The translations under genes and the position numbers were made by a program. From Hydractinia symbiolongicarpus (Eukaryota; Cnidaria; Hydrozoa; Anthoathecata; Hydractiniidae): a DNA stretch of 64,000 nt. Every line of letters begins with the position of its first letter. Positions within the stretch are counted from its first letter, which is position 1. Positions 1 to 14,588 of this stretch are shown here, in pieces. Where the stretch lies: contig NC_079880.1 of assembly GCF_029227915.1 (NCBI RefSeq), forward strand, positions 8,018,501 through 8,082,500, in the 5' to 3' direction. The notes under the pieces were generated by a model. That model was not told the origin of the DNA. It saw nothing but the letters and a program-made list of their open reading frames with translations, and did no database searches.

Positions 1-3000
1 ATCGACCTTATAAATCTGATAAATGAGACAATGGACTCCAAGAAAAAACATTCTTCTTAATTGGATATGATTGCTGAAACTCAGCAATTACACTGGGCGC
101 TGTGGTACGCTTTATTTAGAAATTCAGATTAATCAGACATTTTTACAGTGGTACCAATCCTAGTCATTAGAGAGCGCTGAAGAAGTAGGGAAAGTTTCAG
201 AAACTTCATTTCATTGATTTCCTAACGGTATCAATCCGTTTGAGTTACAACGGTTGCGTCACATATTCGTACCAACATGTATTTAGTGATATTTTTCCGA
301 TATCACTTGGTTGCATCGCTTTTAACAGTGCTACGATTCACTGTGGCACTTAAATGAACTGATTTTGCACTTCCACCTTATAAATGTGAGAAACGAGACA
401 TTTGGCTCCAAGACAAAACCTTCTTCTTAGTTTTGAAATGATTGCTGGAACTCAGCGATTTCACAGGTCGTGTGGTAGCGCTTTTTTTAGAAATTTAGAT
501 GAATAAGTCATTTTTTACGGTGGGAGCAATCCTAGTCGTTAGCGCACACCGAAGAAATAGAGACAGTTTCAAAAACTAAATTTCATTGACTTTATAACGG
601 TATCAATCCGTTTGAGTTACAACCGTTGCTTCACATATTCGTACCAACGTGTACTAAGCGATATTTTTCCGATAATACTAGGTTGCGATGCTTTTAACAG
701 TGAAACGATTGACTGTGGTACTTAATAAACTGATTTTGGACTTCGACCTTACAAATGTGATAAATAGGATAATTGGACTCCAGGAAATAATATTTGTCTT
801 AATTGGTCATGATTGCTGGAACTCAGCAATTACACTGGCCGCTGTGGTAGCGCTTTATATAGAAATTTAGGTTAATCAGACTTTTTTTACGGTGGTACCA
901 ATCCCAGTCGTTAGCGCGCTGAAGAAGTAGAGACAGTTTCAGAAACTTCATTTTAGTGATTTCCTAACGGTATCAATCCCATTGAGTTAAAACGGTTGCG
1001 TCACATATTCGTACGAACATGTACTTAGTGATACTTTTCTGATAATACTAGGTTGCATCGCTTTTAACAGGGCAACGATTCACTGTGGCACTTAATTGAA
1101 CTGATTTTGCACATCGACCTTATAAATGTGATAAATGAGACATTTGGACTCCAAGAAAAAACCTTCTTCTTAATTTGAAATGATTGCTGAAACTCAGCGA
1201 TTTCACTGGGCGCTGTGATAGCGCTTTATTTTAAAATTTAGATAAATAAGTAATTTTTTACGGTGGCACCAATCCTAGCCGTTAGCGCGCGCTGAAGAAA
1301 TAGAGACAGTATCAAAAACTACATTTCATTGCCTTTCTAACTGTATCAATCCGTTTAAGTTACATCCGTAGTGTCACATATTCGTACCAACATGCATTAA
1401 GCGATACTTTTCCGATATTACTAGGTTGCGTCGCTTATCACAGTGAAACGATTGACTGTGTGACTTAATTGAACTGATTTTGGACTTTGAGCATACAAAT
1501 GTGATAAATGAGATAATTGGACTCCAAGATATAACATTCCTCTAAATTGGACATGATTGCTAGAACTCAGCAATTACACTGGGCCCTTTGGTAGCGCTTT
1601 ATTTAGAAATTTAGATTAATCAGACATCTTTTACAGTGGGGCCAATCCTAGTCGGTAGCGCGCGCTGAAGAAATAGAGACAGTTTCAGAAACTTCATTTT
1701 AATGATTTCCTAACGGTAACAATCCCTTTGAGTTACAACGGTTGCGTCACATAGTCGTACCAACAGGTATTTAGTGATATTGTTCTGATAATACTAGGCT
1801 GTATTGTTTTTAGCAGAGCAACGATTGACTGTGGGACTTAATTGAGCTGATTACGGACTTTGACCTTATAAATGTGATAAATGAGACAACTGGAATCCAA
1901 GAAATAACATTCTTCTTTATTTGGCATGATTGCTGCAACTCAGCGATTACACTGGGCGCTGTGGTAGCGCTTTATTTAGAAATTTAGATTAATCCGACAT
2001 TTTTTACGGTGGGGCCAATCCTAGTCGTTAGCGCCCGCTGAAGAAATAGAGACAGTTTCAAAAACTACATTTCCTTGACTTTCTTACGGTATCAATCCGT
2101 TTGAGTTACAACCGTTGTGTCACATATTCGTACCAACATGCATTAAGCGATATTTTCCGATATTACTAGGTTGCGTCGCTTATCACAGTGAAACGATTAA
2201 CTGTGTGACTTAATTGAACTGATTTTGGACTTTGAGCTTACCAATGTGATAAATGAAATAATTGGACTCCGAGATATAACATTCTTCTTTATTTGGCATG
2301 ATTGCTGCAACTCAGCGATTACACTGGGCGCTGTGGTAGCGCTTTATTTAGAAATTTAGGTTAATCAGACATTTTTTACGGTGGGGCCAATCCTAGTCGT
2401 TAGGGCGCGTTGAAGAAATAGAGACAGTTTCAAAAACTACATTTCCTTGACTTTCTAACGGTGTCAATCCGTTTGAGCTACAACCGTTGTGTCACATATT
2501 CGCACCAACATGCATTAAGCGATATTTTTCCGATTTTACTAGGTTGTGTCGCTAATAACAGTGAAACGATTGACTGTGGTACTTAATGAACTGATTCTGG
2601 ACTTTGACCTTACAAATGAGATAAATAGGATAATTGGACTCCAGGAAATAATATTAGTCTTAATTGGTCATGATTGCTGGAACTCAGCAATTACACTGGG
2701 CGCTGTGGTAGCGCTTTATTTAGAAATTTAGGTTAATCAGACATTTTTTACGGTGGGGCCAATCCTATTCGTTAGGGCGCGTTGAAGAAATAGAGACAGT
2801 TTCAAAAACTACATTTCCTTGACTTTCTAACGGTGTCAATCCGTTTGAGTTACAACCGTTGTGTCACATATTCGCACCAACATGCATTAAGCGATATTTT
2901 TCCGATTTTACTAGGTTGTGTCGCTAATAACAGTGAAACGATTGACTGTGGTACTTAATGAACTGATTCTGGACTTTGACCTTACAAATGAGATAAATAG

Positions 3001-6000
3001 GATAATTGGACTCCAGGAAATAATATTAGTCTTAATTGGTCATGATTGCTGGAACTCAGCAATTACACTGGGCGCTGTGGTAGCGCTTTATTTAGAAATT
3101 CAGATTAATCAGACATTTTTACGGTGGTACCAATCCAAGCCGTTAGAGAGCGCTGAAGAAATAGAGACAGTTTCAGAAACTTCATTTCATTGATTTTCTA
3201 ACGTTATCAATCCGTTTGAGTTACAATGGTTGCTTCACAAATTCGTACCAACATGTATTTAGTGATATTTTTCCGATATCACTTGGTTGCATCGCTTTTA
3301 ATAGTGCTACGATTCACTGTGGCACTTAATTGAACTAATTTCGGACTTTGACCTTATAAATGTGATAAATGAGACAACTGGAATCCAAGAAATAACATTC
3401 TTCTTTATTTGGCATGATTGCTGCAACTCAGCGATTACACTGGGCGCTGTGGTAGCGCTTTATTTAGAAATTTAGATTATTCCGACATTTTTTACGGTGG
3501 GGCCAATCCTAGTCGTTAGCGCCCACTGAAGAAATAGAGACAGTTTCAAAAACTACATTTCCTTGACTTTCTTACGGTATCAATCCGTTTGAGTTACAAC
3601 CGTTGTGTCACATATTCGTACCAACATGCATTAAGCGATATTTTTCCGATATTACTAGGTTGCGTCGCTTATCACAGTGAAACGATTGACTGTGTGACTT
3701 AATTGAACTGATTTTGGACTTTGAGCTTACAAATGTGATAAATGAAATAATTGGACTCCGAGATATAACATTCTTCTTTATTTGGCATGATTGCTGCAAC
3801 TCAGCGATTACACTGGGCGCTGTGGTAGCGCTTTATTTAGAAATTTAGGTTAATCAGACATTTTTTACGGTGGGGCCAATCCTAGTCGTTAGGGCGCGCT
3901 GAAGAAATAGAGACAGTTTCAAAAACTACATTTCCTTGACTTTCTAACGGTGTCAATCCGTTTGAGTTACAACCGTTGTGTCACATATTCGCACCAACAT
4001 GCATTAAGCGGTATTTTTCCGATTTTACTAGGTTGTGTCACTGATAACAGTGAAACGATTGACTGTGGTACTTAATGAACTGATTCTGGACTTTGACCTT
4101 ACAAATGAGATAAATAGGATAATTGGACTCCAGGAAATAATATTAGTTTTAATTGGTCATGATTGCTGGAACTCAGCAATTACACTGGGCGCTGTGGTAG
4201 CGCTTTATTTAGAAATTCAGATTAATCAGACATTTTTACGGTGGTACCAATCCAAGCCGTTAGAGAGCGCTGAAGAAATAGAGACAGTTTCAGAAACTTC
4301 ATTTCATTGATTTTCTAACGTTATCAATCCGTTTGAGTTACAATGGTTGCTTCACAAATTCGTACCAACATGTATTTAGTGATATTTTTCCGATATCACT
4401 TGGTTGCATCGCTTTTAATAGTGCTACGATTCACTGTGGCACTTAATTGAACTAATTTTGGACTTTGACCTTATAAATGTGATAAATGAGACAACTGGAA
4501 TCCAAGAAATAACATTCTCCTTTATTTGGCATGATTGATGCAACTCAGCGATTACACTGGGCGCTGTGGTAACGCTTTATTAAAAACTTTAGATAAATAT
4601 GTCATTTTGTACTGTGGGATCAATCCTAGCCGTTAGCGCGCGCTGAAGAAATAGAGACAGTTTTAGAAACTACATATCATTGACTTTCTAACCGTATCAA
4701 TCCGTTTGACTTACAACGGTTCCGTCACATATTCGTACCAACATGTATTAAGCGATATATGTCCGATAATACTAGTTTGTCTCGCTTTTAACAGGGAAAC
4801 GATTGACTGTGGTACTTAATGAACTGATTTTTCACTTTGACCTTGCAAATCTGATAAATGAGACAATGGACTCCAAGAAAAAACATTCTTCTTAATTGGA
4901 TATGATTGCTGAAACTCAGCAATTACACTGGGCGCTGTGGTACTCTTTATTTAGAAATTCAGATTAATCAGACATTTTTACAGTGGTACCAATCCTAGTC
5001 ATTAGAGAGCGCTGAAGAGGTAAGGAAAGTTTCAGAAACTTCATTTCATTGATTTCCTAACGGTATCAATCCGTTTGAGTTACAACGGTTGCGTCACATA
5101 TTCGTACCAACATGTATTTAGTGATATTTTTCCGATATCACTTGGTTGCATCGCTTTTAACAGTGAAACGATTGACTGTGGTACTTAATGAACTGATTTT
5201 GGACTTTGATCTTACAAATGTGATAAATGAAATAATTGGACTCCAAGATATAACATTCTTCTTTATTTGGCATGATTACTGCAACTCAGCGATTACACTG
5301 GGCGCTGTGGTAGCGCTTTATTTAGAAATTTAGGTTAATCAGACATTTTTTACGGTGGGGCCAATCCTAGTCGTTAGCGCGCGCTAAAGAAATAGAGACA
5401 GTTTCACAAACTACATTTCCTTGACTTTCTCACGGTATCAATCTGTTTGAGTTACAACCGTTGTGTCACATATTTGCACCAACATGCATTAAGCGATATT
5501 GTTCTGATAATACTAGGCTGTATCGTTTTTAACAGAGCAACGATTGACTGTGGGACTTAATTGAGCTGATTATGGACTTTGACCTCAAAAATGTGATATA
5601 TGAGACAACTGGAATCCAAGAAATAACATTCTTCTTTATTTGGCATGATTGCTGCAACTCAGCGATTACACTGGGAGCTGTGGTAGCTCTTTATTTATAA
5701 ATTTAGATTAATCCGATATTTTTTACGGTGGGGCCAATCCTAGTCGTTAGCGCGCGCTGAAGAAATAGAGACAGTTTCAAAAACTACATTTCCTTGACTT
5801 TCTCACGGTACCAATCCGTTTGTGTTACAACCGTTGTGTCACATATTCGCACCAACATGCATTAAGCGATATTTTTCCGCTTTTACTAGGTTGCGTCGCT
5901 AATAACAGTAAAACGAATGACTGTGGTACTTAATGAACTGATTCTGGACATTCACCTCACAAATGAGATAAATAAGATAATTGGACTCCACGAAATAATA

Positions 6001-9000
6001 TTCCCCTTATTTGGACATGTTTGGTGGAACTCTGTAATTACACTGGACCCTGTGGTAGCGCTTTATCCAGAAATTTAGATTAATCTGACATTTTTTACGG
6101 TGGGGCCAAGCCTAGTCGTTAGCGCGCTGAAGAAGAAGAGACAGTTTCAGAAACTTCATTTTAGTGATTTCCTAATGGTATCAATCCCATTGAGTTAAAA
6201 CGGTTGCGTCACATATTCGTACCAACATGTACTGAGTGATACTTTTCTGATAATACTAGGTTGCATCGCTTTTAACAGGGCAACGATTCACTGTGGCACT
6301 TAATTGAACTGATTTTGCACATCGACCTTATAAATCTGATAAATGAGACAATGGACTCCAAGAAAAAACATTCTTCTTAATTGGATATGATTGCTGAAAC
6401 TCAGCAATTACACTGGGCGCTGTGGTACGCTTTATTTAGAAATTCAGATTAATCAGACATTTTTACAGTGGTACCAATCCTAGTCATTAGAGAGCGCTGA
6501 AGAAGTAGGGAAAGTTTCAGAAACTTCATTTCATTGATTTCCTAACGGTATCAATCCGTTTGAGTTACAACGGTTGCGTCACATATTCGTACCAACATGT
6601 ATTTAGTGATATTTTTCCGATATCACTTGGTTGCATCGCTTTTAACAGTGAAACGATTGACTGTGGTACTTAATGAACTGATTTTGGACTTTGAGCTTAC
6701 AAATGTGATAAATGAAATAATTGGACTCCAAGATATAACATTCTTCTTTATTTGGCATGATTGCTGCAACTCAGCGATTACACTGGGAGCTGTGGTAGCT
6801 CTTTATTTAGAAATTTAGATTAATCCGATATTTTTTACGGTGGGGCCAATCCTAGTCGTTAGCGCGCGCTGAAGAAATAGAGACAGTTTCAAAAACTACA
6901 TTTCCTTGACTTTCTCACGGTACCAATCCGTTTGTGTTACAACCGTTGTGTCACATATTCGCACCAACATGCATTAAGCGATATTTTTCCGCTTTTACTA
7001 GGTTGCGTCGCTAATAACAGTAAAACGAATGACTGTGGTACTTAATGAAATGATTCTGGACTTTCACCTCACAAATGAGATAAATAAGATAATTGGACTC
7101 CACGAAATAATATTCCCCTTATTTGGACATGTTTGGTGGAACTCTGTAATTACACTGGACCCTGTGGTAGCGCTTTATCCAGAAATTTAGATTAATCTGA
7201 CATTTTTTACGGTGGGGCCAAGCCTAGTCGTTAGCGCTCTGAAGAAGTAGAGACAGTTTCAGAAACTTCATTTTAGTGATTTCCTAACGGTATCAATCCC
7301 ATTGAGTTAAAACGGTTGCGTCACATATTCGTACCAACATGTACTGAGTGATACTTTTCTGATAATACTAGGTTGCATCGCTTTTAACAGGGCAACGATT
7401 CACTGTGGCACTTAATTGAACTGATTTTGCACATCGACCTTATAAATGTGATGAATGAGACATTTGGACTCCAAGAAAAAACCTTCTTCTTAATTTGAAA
7501 TGATTGCTGAAACTCAGCGATTTCACTGGGCGCTGTGGTAGCGCTTTATTTTAAAATTTAGATAAATAAGTAATTTTTTACGGTGGCACCAATCCTAGCC
7601 GTTAGCGTGCGCTGAAGAAATAGAGACAGTTTCAAAAACTACATTTCATTGACTTTCTAACTGTATCAATCCGTTTAAGTTACATCCGTTGTGTCACATA
7701 TTTGTACCAACATGCATTAAGCGATATTTTTCCGATATTACTAGGTTGCGTCGCTTATCACAGTGAAACGATTGACTGTGTGACTTAATTGAACTGATTT
7801 TGGACTTTTAGCATACAAATGTGATAAATGAGATAATTGGACTCCAAGATATAACATTCCTCTAAATTGGACATGATTGCTAGAACTCAGCAATTACACT
7901 GGGCCCTTTGGTAGCGCTTTATTTAGAAATTTGGATTAATCCGACATCTTTTACGGTGGGGCCAATCCTAGTCGGTAGCGCGCGCTGAAGAAATAGAGAC
8001 AGTTTCAAAAACTACATTTCCTTGACTTTCTAACGGTGTCAATCCGTTTGAGTTACAACCGTTGTGTCACATATTCGCACCAACATGCATTAAGCGATAT
8101 TGTTCTGATAATACTAGGCTGTATTGTTTTTAGCAGAGCAACGATTGACTGTGGGACTTAATTGAGCTGATTACGGACTTTGACCTTATAAATGTGATAA
8201 ATGAGACAACTGGAATCCAAGAAATAACATTCTTCTTTATTTGGCATGATTGCTGCAACTCAGCGATTACACTGGGCGCTGTGGTAGCGCTTTATTTAGA
8301 AATTTAGATTAATCTGACATTTTTTACGGTGGGGCCAAGCCTAGTCGTTAGCGCGCTGAAGAAGAAGAGACAGTTTCAGAAACTTCATTTTAGTGATTTC
8401 CTAATGGTATCAATCCCATTGAGTTAAAACGGTTGCGTCACATATTCGTACCAACATGTACTGAGTGATACTTTTCTGATAATACTAGGTTGCATCGCTT
8501 TTAACAGGGCAACGATTCACTGTGGCACTTAATTGAACTGATTTTGCACATCGACCTTATAAATCTGATAAATGAGACAATGGACTCCAAGAAAAAACAT
8601 TCTTCTTAATTGGATATGATTGCTGAAACTCAGCAATTACACTGGGCGCTGTGGTACGCTTTATTTAGAAATTCAGATTAATCAGACATTTTTACAGTGG
8701 TACCAATCCTAGTCATTAGAGAGCGCTGAAGAAGTAGGGAAAGTTTCAGAAACTTCATTTCATTGATTTCCTAACGGTATCAATCCGTTTGAGTTACAAC
8801 GGTTGCGTCACATATTCGTACCAACATGTATTTAGTGATATTTTTCCGATATCACTTGGTTGCATCGCTTTTAACAGTGAAACGATTGACTGTGGTACTT
8901 AATGAACTGATTTTGGACTTTGAGCTTACAAATGTGATAAATGAAATAATTGGACTCCAAGATATAACATTCTTCTTTATTTGGCATGATTGCTGCAACT

Positions 9001-12000
9001 CAGCGATTACACTGGGAGCTGTGGTAGCTCTTTATTTAGAAATTTAGATTAATCCGATATTTTTTACGGTGGGGCCAATCCTAGTCGTTAGCGCGCGCTG
9101 AAGAAATAGAGACAGTTTCAAAAACTACATTTCCTTGACTTTCTCACGGTACCAATCCGTTTGTGTTACAACCGTTGTGTCACATATTCGCACCAACATG
9201 CATTAAGCGATATTTTTCCGCTTTTACTAGGTTGCGTCGCTAATAACAGTAAAACGAATGACTGTGGTACTTAATGAAATGATTCTGGACTTTCACCTCA
9301 CAAATGAGATAAATAAGATAATTGGACTCCACGAAATAATATTCCCCTTATTTGGACATGTTTGGTGGAACTCTGTAATTACACTGGACCCTGTGGTAGC
9401 GCTTTATCCAGAAATTTAGATTAATCTGACATTTTTTACGGTGGGGCCAAGCCTAGTCGTTAGCGCTCTGAAGAAGTAGAGACAGTTTCAGAAACTTCAT
9501 TTTAGTGATTTCCTAACGGTATCAATCCCATTGAGTTAAAACGGTTGCGTCACATATTCGTACCAACATGTACTGAGTGATACTTTTCTGATAATACTAG
9601 GTTGCATCGCTTTTAACAGGGCAACGATTCACTGTGGCACTTAATTGAACTGATTTTGCACATCGACCTTATAAATGTGATGAATGAGACATTTGGACTC
9701 CAAGAAAAAACCTTCTTCTTAATTTGAAATGATTGCTGAAACTCAGCGATTTCACTGGGCGCTGTGGTAGCGCTTTATTTTAAAATTTAGATAAATAAGT
9801 AATTTTTTACGGTGGCACCAATCCTAGCCGTTAGCGTGCGCTGAAGAAATAGAGACAGTTTCAAAAACTACATTTCATTGACTTTCTAACTGTATCAATC
9901 CGTTTAAGTTACATCCGTTGTGTCACATATTTGTACCAACATGCATTAAGCGATATTTTTCCGATATTACTAGGTTGCGTCGCTTATCACAGTGAAACGA
10001 TTGACTGTGTGACTTAATTGAACTGATTTTGGACTTTTAGCATACAAATGTGATAAATGAGATAATTGGACTCCAAGATATAACATTCCTCTAAATTGGA
10101 CATGATTGCTAGAACTCAGCAATTACACTGGGCCCTTTGGTAGCGCTTTATTTAGAAATTTGGATTAATCCGACATCTTTTACGGTGGGGCCAATCCTAG
10201 TCGGTAGCGCGCACTGAAGAAATAGAGACAGTTTCAAAAACTACATTTCCTTGACTTTCTAACGGTGTCAATCCGTTTGAGTTACAACCGTTGTGTCACA
10301 TATTCGCACCAACATGCATTAAGCGATATTGTTCTGATAATACTAGGCTGTATTGTTTTTAGCAGAGCAACGATTGACTGTGGGACTTAATTGAGCTGAT
10401 TACGGACTTTGACCTTATAAATGTGATAAATGAGACAACTGGAATCCAAGAAATAACATTCTTCTTTATTTGGCATGATTGCTGCAACTCAGCGATTACA
10501 CTGGGCGCTGTGGTAGCGCTTTATTTAGAAATTTAGATTAATCCGACATTTTTTACGGTGGGGCCAATCCTAGTCGTTAGCGCCCGCTGAAGAAATAGAG
10601 ACAGTTTCAAAAACTACATTTCCTTGACTTTCTCACGGTATCAATCCGTTTGAGTTACAACCGTTGTGTCACATGTTCGTACCAACATGCATTAAGCGAT
10701 ATTTTTCCGATATTACTAGGTTGCGTCGCTTATCACAGTGAAACGATTGACTGTGTGACTTAATTGAACTGATTTTGGACTTTGAGCTTACAAATGTGAT
10801 AAATGAAAAATTGGACTCCGAGATATAACATTCTTCTTTATTTGGCATGATTGCTGCAACTCAGCCATTACACTAGGCGCTGTGGTAGCGCTTTATTTAG
10901 AAATTTAGGTTAATCAGACATTTTTTACGGTGGGGCCAATCCTAGTCGTTAGTGCGCGCTGAAGAAATAGAGACAGTTTCAAAAACTACATTTCCTGGAC
11001 TTTCTAACGGTGTCAATCCGTTTGAGTTACAACCGTTGTGTCACATATTCGCACCAACATGTATTTAGTGATATTTTTCCGATATCACTTGGTTGCATCG
11101 CTTTTAATAGTGCTACGATTCACTGTGGCACTTAATTGAACTAATTTTGGACTTTGACCTTATAAATGTGATAAATGAGACAACTGGAATCCAAGAAATA
11201 ACATTCTCTTTTATTTGGCATGATTGATGCAACTCAGCGATTACACTGGGCGCTGTGGTAACGCTTTATTAAAAACTTTAGATAAATATGTCATTTTGTA
11301 CTGTGGGATCAATCCTAGCCGTTAGCGCGCGCTGAAGAAATAGAGACAGTTTTAAAAACTACATATCATTGACTTTCTGACCGTATCAATCCGTTTGACT
11401 TACAACGGTTCCGTCACATATTCGTACCAACATGTATTAAGCGATATATGTCCGATAATACTAGTTTGTCTCGCTTTTAACAGGGAAACGATTGACTGTG
11501 GTACTTAATGAACTGATTTTTCACTTTGACCTTGCAAATCTGATAAATGAGACAATGGACTCCAAGAAAAAACATTCTTCTTAATTGGATATGATTGCTG
11601 AAACTCAGCAATTACACTGGGCGCTGTGGTACGCTTTATTTAGAAATTCAGATTAATCAGACATTTTTACAGTGGTACCAATCCTAGTCATTAGAGAGCG
11701 CTGAAGAAGTAGAGAAAGTTTCAGAAACTTCATTTCATTGACTTTCTAACGGTATCAATCTGTTTGAGTTACAACTGTTGCGTCACATATTCGTACCAAC
11801 ATGCATTAAGCCATATTTTTCCGAGATTACTAGGTTGCGTCGCTTTTAACAGTGAAACGATTGACTGTGGTACTTAATGAACTGATTTTTGACTTTGACC
11901 TTACAAATGTGATAAATGAAATAATTGGACTTCAAGATATAACATTCTTCTTTATTTGGCATGATTGCTGCAACTCAGCGATTACACTGGGCGCTGTGGT

Positions 12001-13720
12001 AGCGCTTTATTTAGAAATTTAGGTTAATCAGACATTTTTTACGGTGGGGCCAATCCTAGTCGTTAGCGCGCGCTGAAGAAATAGAGACAGTTTCACAAAC
12101 TACATTTCCTTGACTTTCTCACGGTATCAATCCGTTTGAGTTACAACCGTTGTGTCACATATTTGCACCAACATGCATTAAGCGATATTGTTCTGATAAT
12201 ACTAGGCTGTATCGTTTTTAACAGAGCAACGATTGACTGTGGGACTTAATTGAGCTGATTATGGACTTTGACCTTAAAAATGTGATATATGAGACAACTG
12301 GAATCCAAGAAATAATATTCTTCTTTATTTGGCATGATTGCTGCAACTCAGCGATTACACTGGGAGCTGTGGTAGCTCTTTATTTAGAAATTTAGATTAA
12401 TCCGATATTTTTTATGGTGGGGCCAATCCTAGTCGTTAGCGCGCGCTGAAGAAATAGAGACAGTTTCAAAAACTACATTTCCTTGACTTTCTCACGGTAC
12501 CAATCCGTTTGTGTTACAACCGTTGTGTCACATATTCGCACCAACATGCATTAAGCGATATTTTTCCGATTTTACTAGGTTGCGTCGCTAATAACAGTGA
12601 AACGATTGACTGTGGTACTTAGTGAACTGATTCTGGACTTTGACCTTACAAATGAGATAAATAAGATAATTGGACTCCACGAAATAATATTCCCCTTATT
12701 TGGACATGTTTGTGGAACTCTGTAATTACACTGGACCCTGTGGTAGCGCTTTATGCAGAAATTTAGATTAATCTGACATTTTTTACGGTGGGGCCAATCC
12801 TAGTCGTTAGCGCGCTCTGAAGAAATAGAGAAAGTTTCAAAAACTACATTTTAGTGATTTCCAAACGGTATCAATCCCTTCTAGTTACAACGGTTGCGTC
12901 ACATATTCGTACCAACATGTACTTAGTGATATTTTTCTGATAATACTAGGTTGCATCGCTTTTAACAGAGCAACGATTGACTGTGGGACTTAGTTGAGCT
13001 GATTTTGGACTTTGACCTTTTAAATGTGATAAATAAGACAACTGGAATCCAAGAAATAACATTCTTTATTTGAAATGATTGCTGGAACTCAGCGATTACA
13101 CTGGGCGCTCTGGTAGCGCTTTATTTAGAAATTTAGATTAATCCGACGTTGTTTACGCTTGGGCCAATCCTAGTCGTTAGCGCGCGCTGAAGAAATAGAG
13201 ACAGTTTTAAAAACTTTAAAGCTACATTTCCTTGACTTTCTAACGGTATCAATCTGTTTGAGTTACGACCGTTGCGTCACATATTCGTACCAACATGCAT
13301 TAAGCCATATTTTTCCGAGATTACTAGGTTGCGTCGCTTATAACAGTGAAACGATTAACTGTGTGACTTAATTGAACTGATTTCGGACTTTGAGCTTACA
13401 AATGTGATAAATGAGATAAATGGACTCCAAGATACAATATTCCTCTTAATTGGACATGTTTGGTGGAACTCTGTAATTACACTGGACCTTGTGGTAGCGC
13501 TTTATACAGAAATTTAGATTAATCTGACATTTTTTACGGTGGGGCCAATCCTAGTCGTTAGCGCGCTCTGAAGAAATAGAGAAAGTTTCAAAAACTACAT
13601 TTCATTGACTTTCTAACGGTATCAATCAGTTTGAGTTACAACCGTTGCGTCACATATTCGTACCAACATGTATTAAGCGATATTTTTCCGATATTACTAG
13701 GTTGCATCGCTTATAACAGT
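1..13720 (+). repeat. Satellite array, ~371-bp monomer, head to tail
   Basis: The landmark CACATATTCGTACCAACATG recurs at about 260, 632, 1002, 1375 and 1748, and so on to the end of the array, a spacing of 370-373 bp. About 37 monomers are present, all in the same orientation. They differ by substitutions and small indels, so several subtypes alternate. Short open frames of 60-91 codons recur in the same phase, for example 2918-3193 and 4035-4310, which encode the same product. They seem to be a by-product of the repeat: most monomers have stops there, and the product resembles nothing I know. The array ends within a monomer near 13,720, where Polinton-derived sequence begins. Confidence 0.95.
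6070..10527 (+). repeat. 2,229-bp higher-order duplication within the satellite
   Basis: About 6070-8298 and 8299-10527 are near-identical at an offset of 2,229 bp, which is six monomers. Subtype-defining variants repeat at this offset: the unusual GATGAATGAGAC variant at about 7450 and 9679, the AAGAAGAAGAG variant at about 6130 and 8359, and the open frame at 6597-6818 and 8826-9047. Only a few substitutions separate the halves, whereas neighbouring monomers differ far more. This marks a recent duplication by unequal exchange or replication slippage. Subtype order at 1-250, 4850-5100 and 11535-11700 suggests further, older higher-order copies. Confidence 0.85.
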
Positions 13721-13959
13721 ATCGGCATGCAACGTCTATCGTCTCCATTACCCCTTGTTCCCTCTGTGTATAGGTTCCATGTCTATTTCAAAATTCGAAT
13801 AATACTAGGTGTCGTTGTGGTATCGTTGCCTGGCTCTTCCCGCTTCATTATCTTGAATAACCCATTCAATAATCAAAAGCTTCACGCATTGACACGTGAT
13901 TTTGGAGTATCTGGCAATGAGCAAGAATTGAAAATGGGAGTATTTTCATTGCGTGGGAA

Positions 13960-14556
13960 ACCAAACTTAAAGATTCTCCTGGCAGTGGGCCTTCATATTT
14001 TAATGAAAATTCATGGAGTAGGTTGGTAATCGAAAATAGTCCGGGTATTACACGTATTGGCGTTTAAAAGTTACCGCAAAGTGTACGATGCTACGCGTAC
14101 TTGATTTTGGAGACCCAAGCCAATGCGCGATCAGGAATTATCGGTAATCAGGGCAGTTCTATTGATGCCCAACGGCTTTACTTGACGACCTTTGAACAGC
14201 TGATGATTAGATGTACAAATACAGGTAGAGAAATTAGTGAATTCAAGAACGTACTCAGATATGCACGAAGCAAGGTCGTTTATAGTGTTGCCCATGGCGT
14301 CTACATGATCCCAAGCGATATGAACCTGAGGATCGGGAATGTCCAAGGATTTAACAACAAGATCCTGGTAAGTCAGGACCATTTCAAGATTTGTATCAAT
14401 CCCAATATTAACGCTCCGCATGCTGTTACCATACCAAGGAAGCAGGTATATGATATACCCCTCCATCCACTATCCTCCGAGGAAACTGCTGTTAATGAGG
14501 ATACCAAAGCCACGCTGGTTACGGTAGGAGTAGGATATATATGGATGAAGAAATAG
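13960..14556 (+). pseudogene. Polinton capsid-region protein, C-terminal half (element A)
   Basis: An open frame at 14101-14556 reads back in the same phase through a TAA near 14,067 to a recognisable stretch starting near 13,970. The protein has a conserved helical core (FEQLMI...EISEFKNVLRYARSKV), then a VYMIPSDMN-type segment, then a short hydrophobic C-terminus (TLVTVGVGYIWM) that could be a tail anchor. The same family occurs at 34119-34588, where only the N-terminal half is present. I know it as a recurrent protein of cnidarian Polintons with no established function; its place beside capsid genes suggests a virion role (inference). The N-terminal half is missing here: upstream lies sequence I cannot align, then satellite. 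It converges with the minus-strand gene at 14589. Confidence 0.55.
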
Positions 14557-14588
14557 GTCTAATGTGTTTTATCAACATACCAGACTCT

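Noticed and set aside
688-9047. Recurrent 60-91-codon frames (KRLTVVLNELILDFDL type) in the satellite
   Set aside because: They repeat only because the monomer repeats. Most monomers have stops in this phase and there are no sensible domains.
1-13720. Hammerhead ribozyme in the satellite (CTGAAGA...GAAA near the monomer's GCGCGCTGAAGAA)
   Set aside because: The GAAA segment is not conserved between monomers and the needed stems II and III are not present.
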